Shown: positions 5,631 through 5,987 of the stretch, piece by piece
Numbering within the stretch: position 1 is the first letter of the stretch
Layout of the letters: the number at the start of each line of letters is the position of its first letter
Position numbers and translations under genes: made by a program
Assembly: GCA_052033935.1 (NCBI GenBank)
Contig: JBPOJE010000078.1
Span: 1 to 5,987, forward strand
Direction of reading: 5' to 3'
DNA: 5,987 nucleotides
Origin: JAGVUD01 sp052033935
GTDB taxonomy: Bacteria > Armatimonadota > UBA5829 > DSUL01
Notes under the pieces: model-generated
The model's input: only the letters and a program-made list of their open reading frames with translations
Told to the model about the DNA's origin: nothing
Databases searched by the model: none

Positions 5631-5987
5631 TCGTCTCTGCGATGCTTGCGGCCCGTAATGCCTCACGGGTAATCGTACCGTAGCTCAGGGTCTCCTGGAG
5701 CCTGTGGACGAGTTCGGTGATGGCTCGGATAAGCGTGGCAGGGTTCAGGCGTTCGCAGGTCTGCCTCAGGCAATCCTTTGTCTTTTCCGGGACATCGTTG
5801 CGCTCCAAGAGCCTCTGTGCGGGTGTTCTGGCGGAATCATAGAGCCGCTGGACCTTGGCACCATGCCTTGTCTTGGAGACAAGCTTGCGCGAGGGTTGGC
5901 AGTAGTTCTGATAGTCGGCAGGCAGCTTCCAGATCTGACGGAGGCGGGCGAGCTGCGCTGCTGTTTCGTAGCGCCCGTATCCTCCTG
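5614..5987 (-). CDS. Integrase-core (rve/DDE) transposase, C-terminal fragment (partial, 5' end outside window)
   Basis: The minus-strand frame is open from the right edge (first whole codon at 5985) to TGA at 5614-5616, giving 123 residues. It contains LRQIWKLPADYQNYCQPSRK (fragment residues 15-34), then KTRHGAKV (38-45), YDSARTPAQRLL (49-60), and later CERLNPATLIRAI and a final helix. This order, 'N-x-x-QPxxKL...KTRxGxK...YDxAxTPxQRLL...LNPxxL', is characteristic of the C-terminal region of integrase-core transposases related to the ISNCY/IS481-like groups, annotated in many genomes as integrase catalytic domain proteins. The DDE catalytic residues lie upstream, outside the window, so activity cannot be judged. 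A TTG at 5806-5808 could start a 64-residue ORF, but the family match continues well before it, so it is not the true start. No frameshift or stop is seen in the visible part. It is in the same orientation as the pilin gene and ends 51 bases before that gene's start codon. Confidence 0.82.
   Translation of the reverse strand, partial: GGYGRYETAAQLARLRQIWKLPADYQNYCQPSRKLVSKTRHGAKVQRLYDSARTPAQRLLERNDVPEKTKDCLRQTCERLNPATLIRAITELVHRLQETLSYGTITREALRAASIAETIDRAS

Larger units (their letters stand above)
5584..5987 (-). mobile_element. 3' end of an insertion sequence (boundary not resolved)
   Basis: The transposase fragment implies an insertion sequence extending beyond the right edge. Its terminus must lie between the transposase stop (5614) and the pilin ribosome-binding site (5571-5576). 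The stretch includes the small palindrome caccaggtg (5581-5589). The exact inverted-repeat tip and any target duplication cannot be set, because the other end is not in the window; 5584 is a working boundary only. Confidence 0.45.

Noticed and set aside
5614..5808. Stand-alone 64-residue protein starting at TTG 5806-5808
   Set aside because: The reading frame and the transposase-family similarity continue upstream without a stop to the window edge, so this is just the tail of a larger protein.

Overview
The window looks like a piece of a GC-rich bacterial chromosome, most likely from Armatimonadota (former OP10) or a close relative. The best clue is the pseudopilin at 4801-5562. Its N-terminus runs from the prepilin cleavage site through a hydrophobic helix into FPVFAQARERAR, a phrase I associate strongly with the large pilin-like families of that phylum. 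The surface-protein fragment at the left edge, with its 'VSGKVTFVD...DGSGV' domain, fits the same group. This assignment rests on recognised protein style, not on a marker gene.

Layout. Positions 1-779 (+) hold the C-terminal part of a probable secreted or surface protein. Positions 780-1272 are a 493-base gap made largely of repeat-like DNA: a 27-base direct repeat present twice, a perfect 8-bp hairpin of a kind seen in many interspersed bacterial repeats, and a 17-bp imperfect inverted repeat. The gap also has one doubtful 42-codon ORF on the minus strand and a possible promoter just before the next gene. Positions 1273-2262 (+) encode a uroporphyrinogen-decarboxylase-superfamily protein that is not HemE and lacks the usual zinc-binding cysteine. 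Positions 2440-4719 (+) encode a large membrane protein with a GT-C/TMTC-like N-terminal half and a TPR C-terminal half. Facing it, 4801-5562 (-) encodes the pseudopilin. Positions 5614-5987 (-) are the C-terminal end of an integrase-core transposase that runs off the right edge.

The genes do not form an obvious operon or pathway. The strongest new observation is at the right end. The transposase reads toward the pilin gene and stops only 51 bases before its start codon. A consensus-like promoter (TTGACA, 17-base spacer, TACACT) overlaps the last transposase codons and points at the pilin gene, so the insertion sequence may have supplied the pilin gene's promoter. I found no tRNA, rRNA, CRISPR array or convincing intrinsic terminator. 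Nothing in the window makes a clear case for a wholly undescribed multi-gene system.
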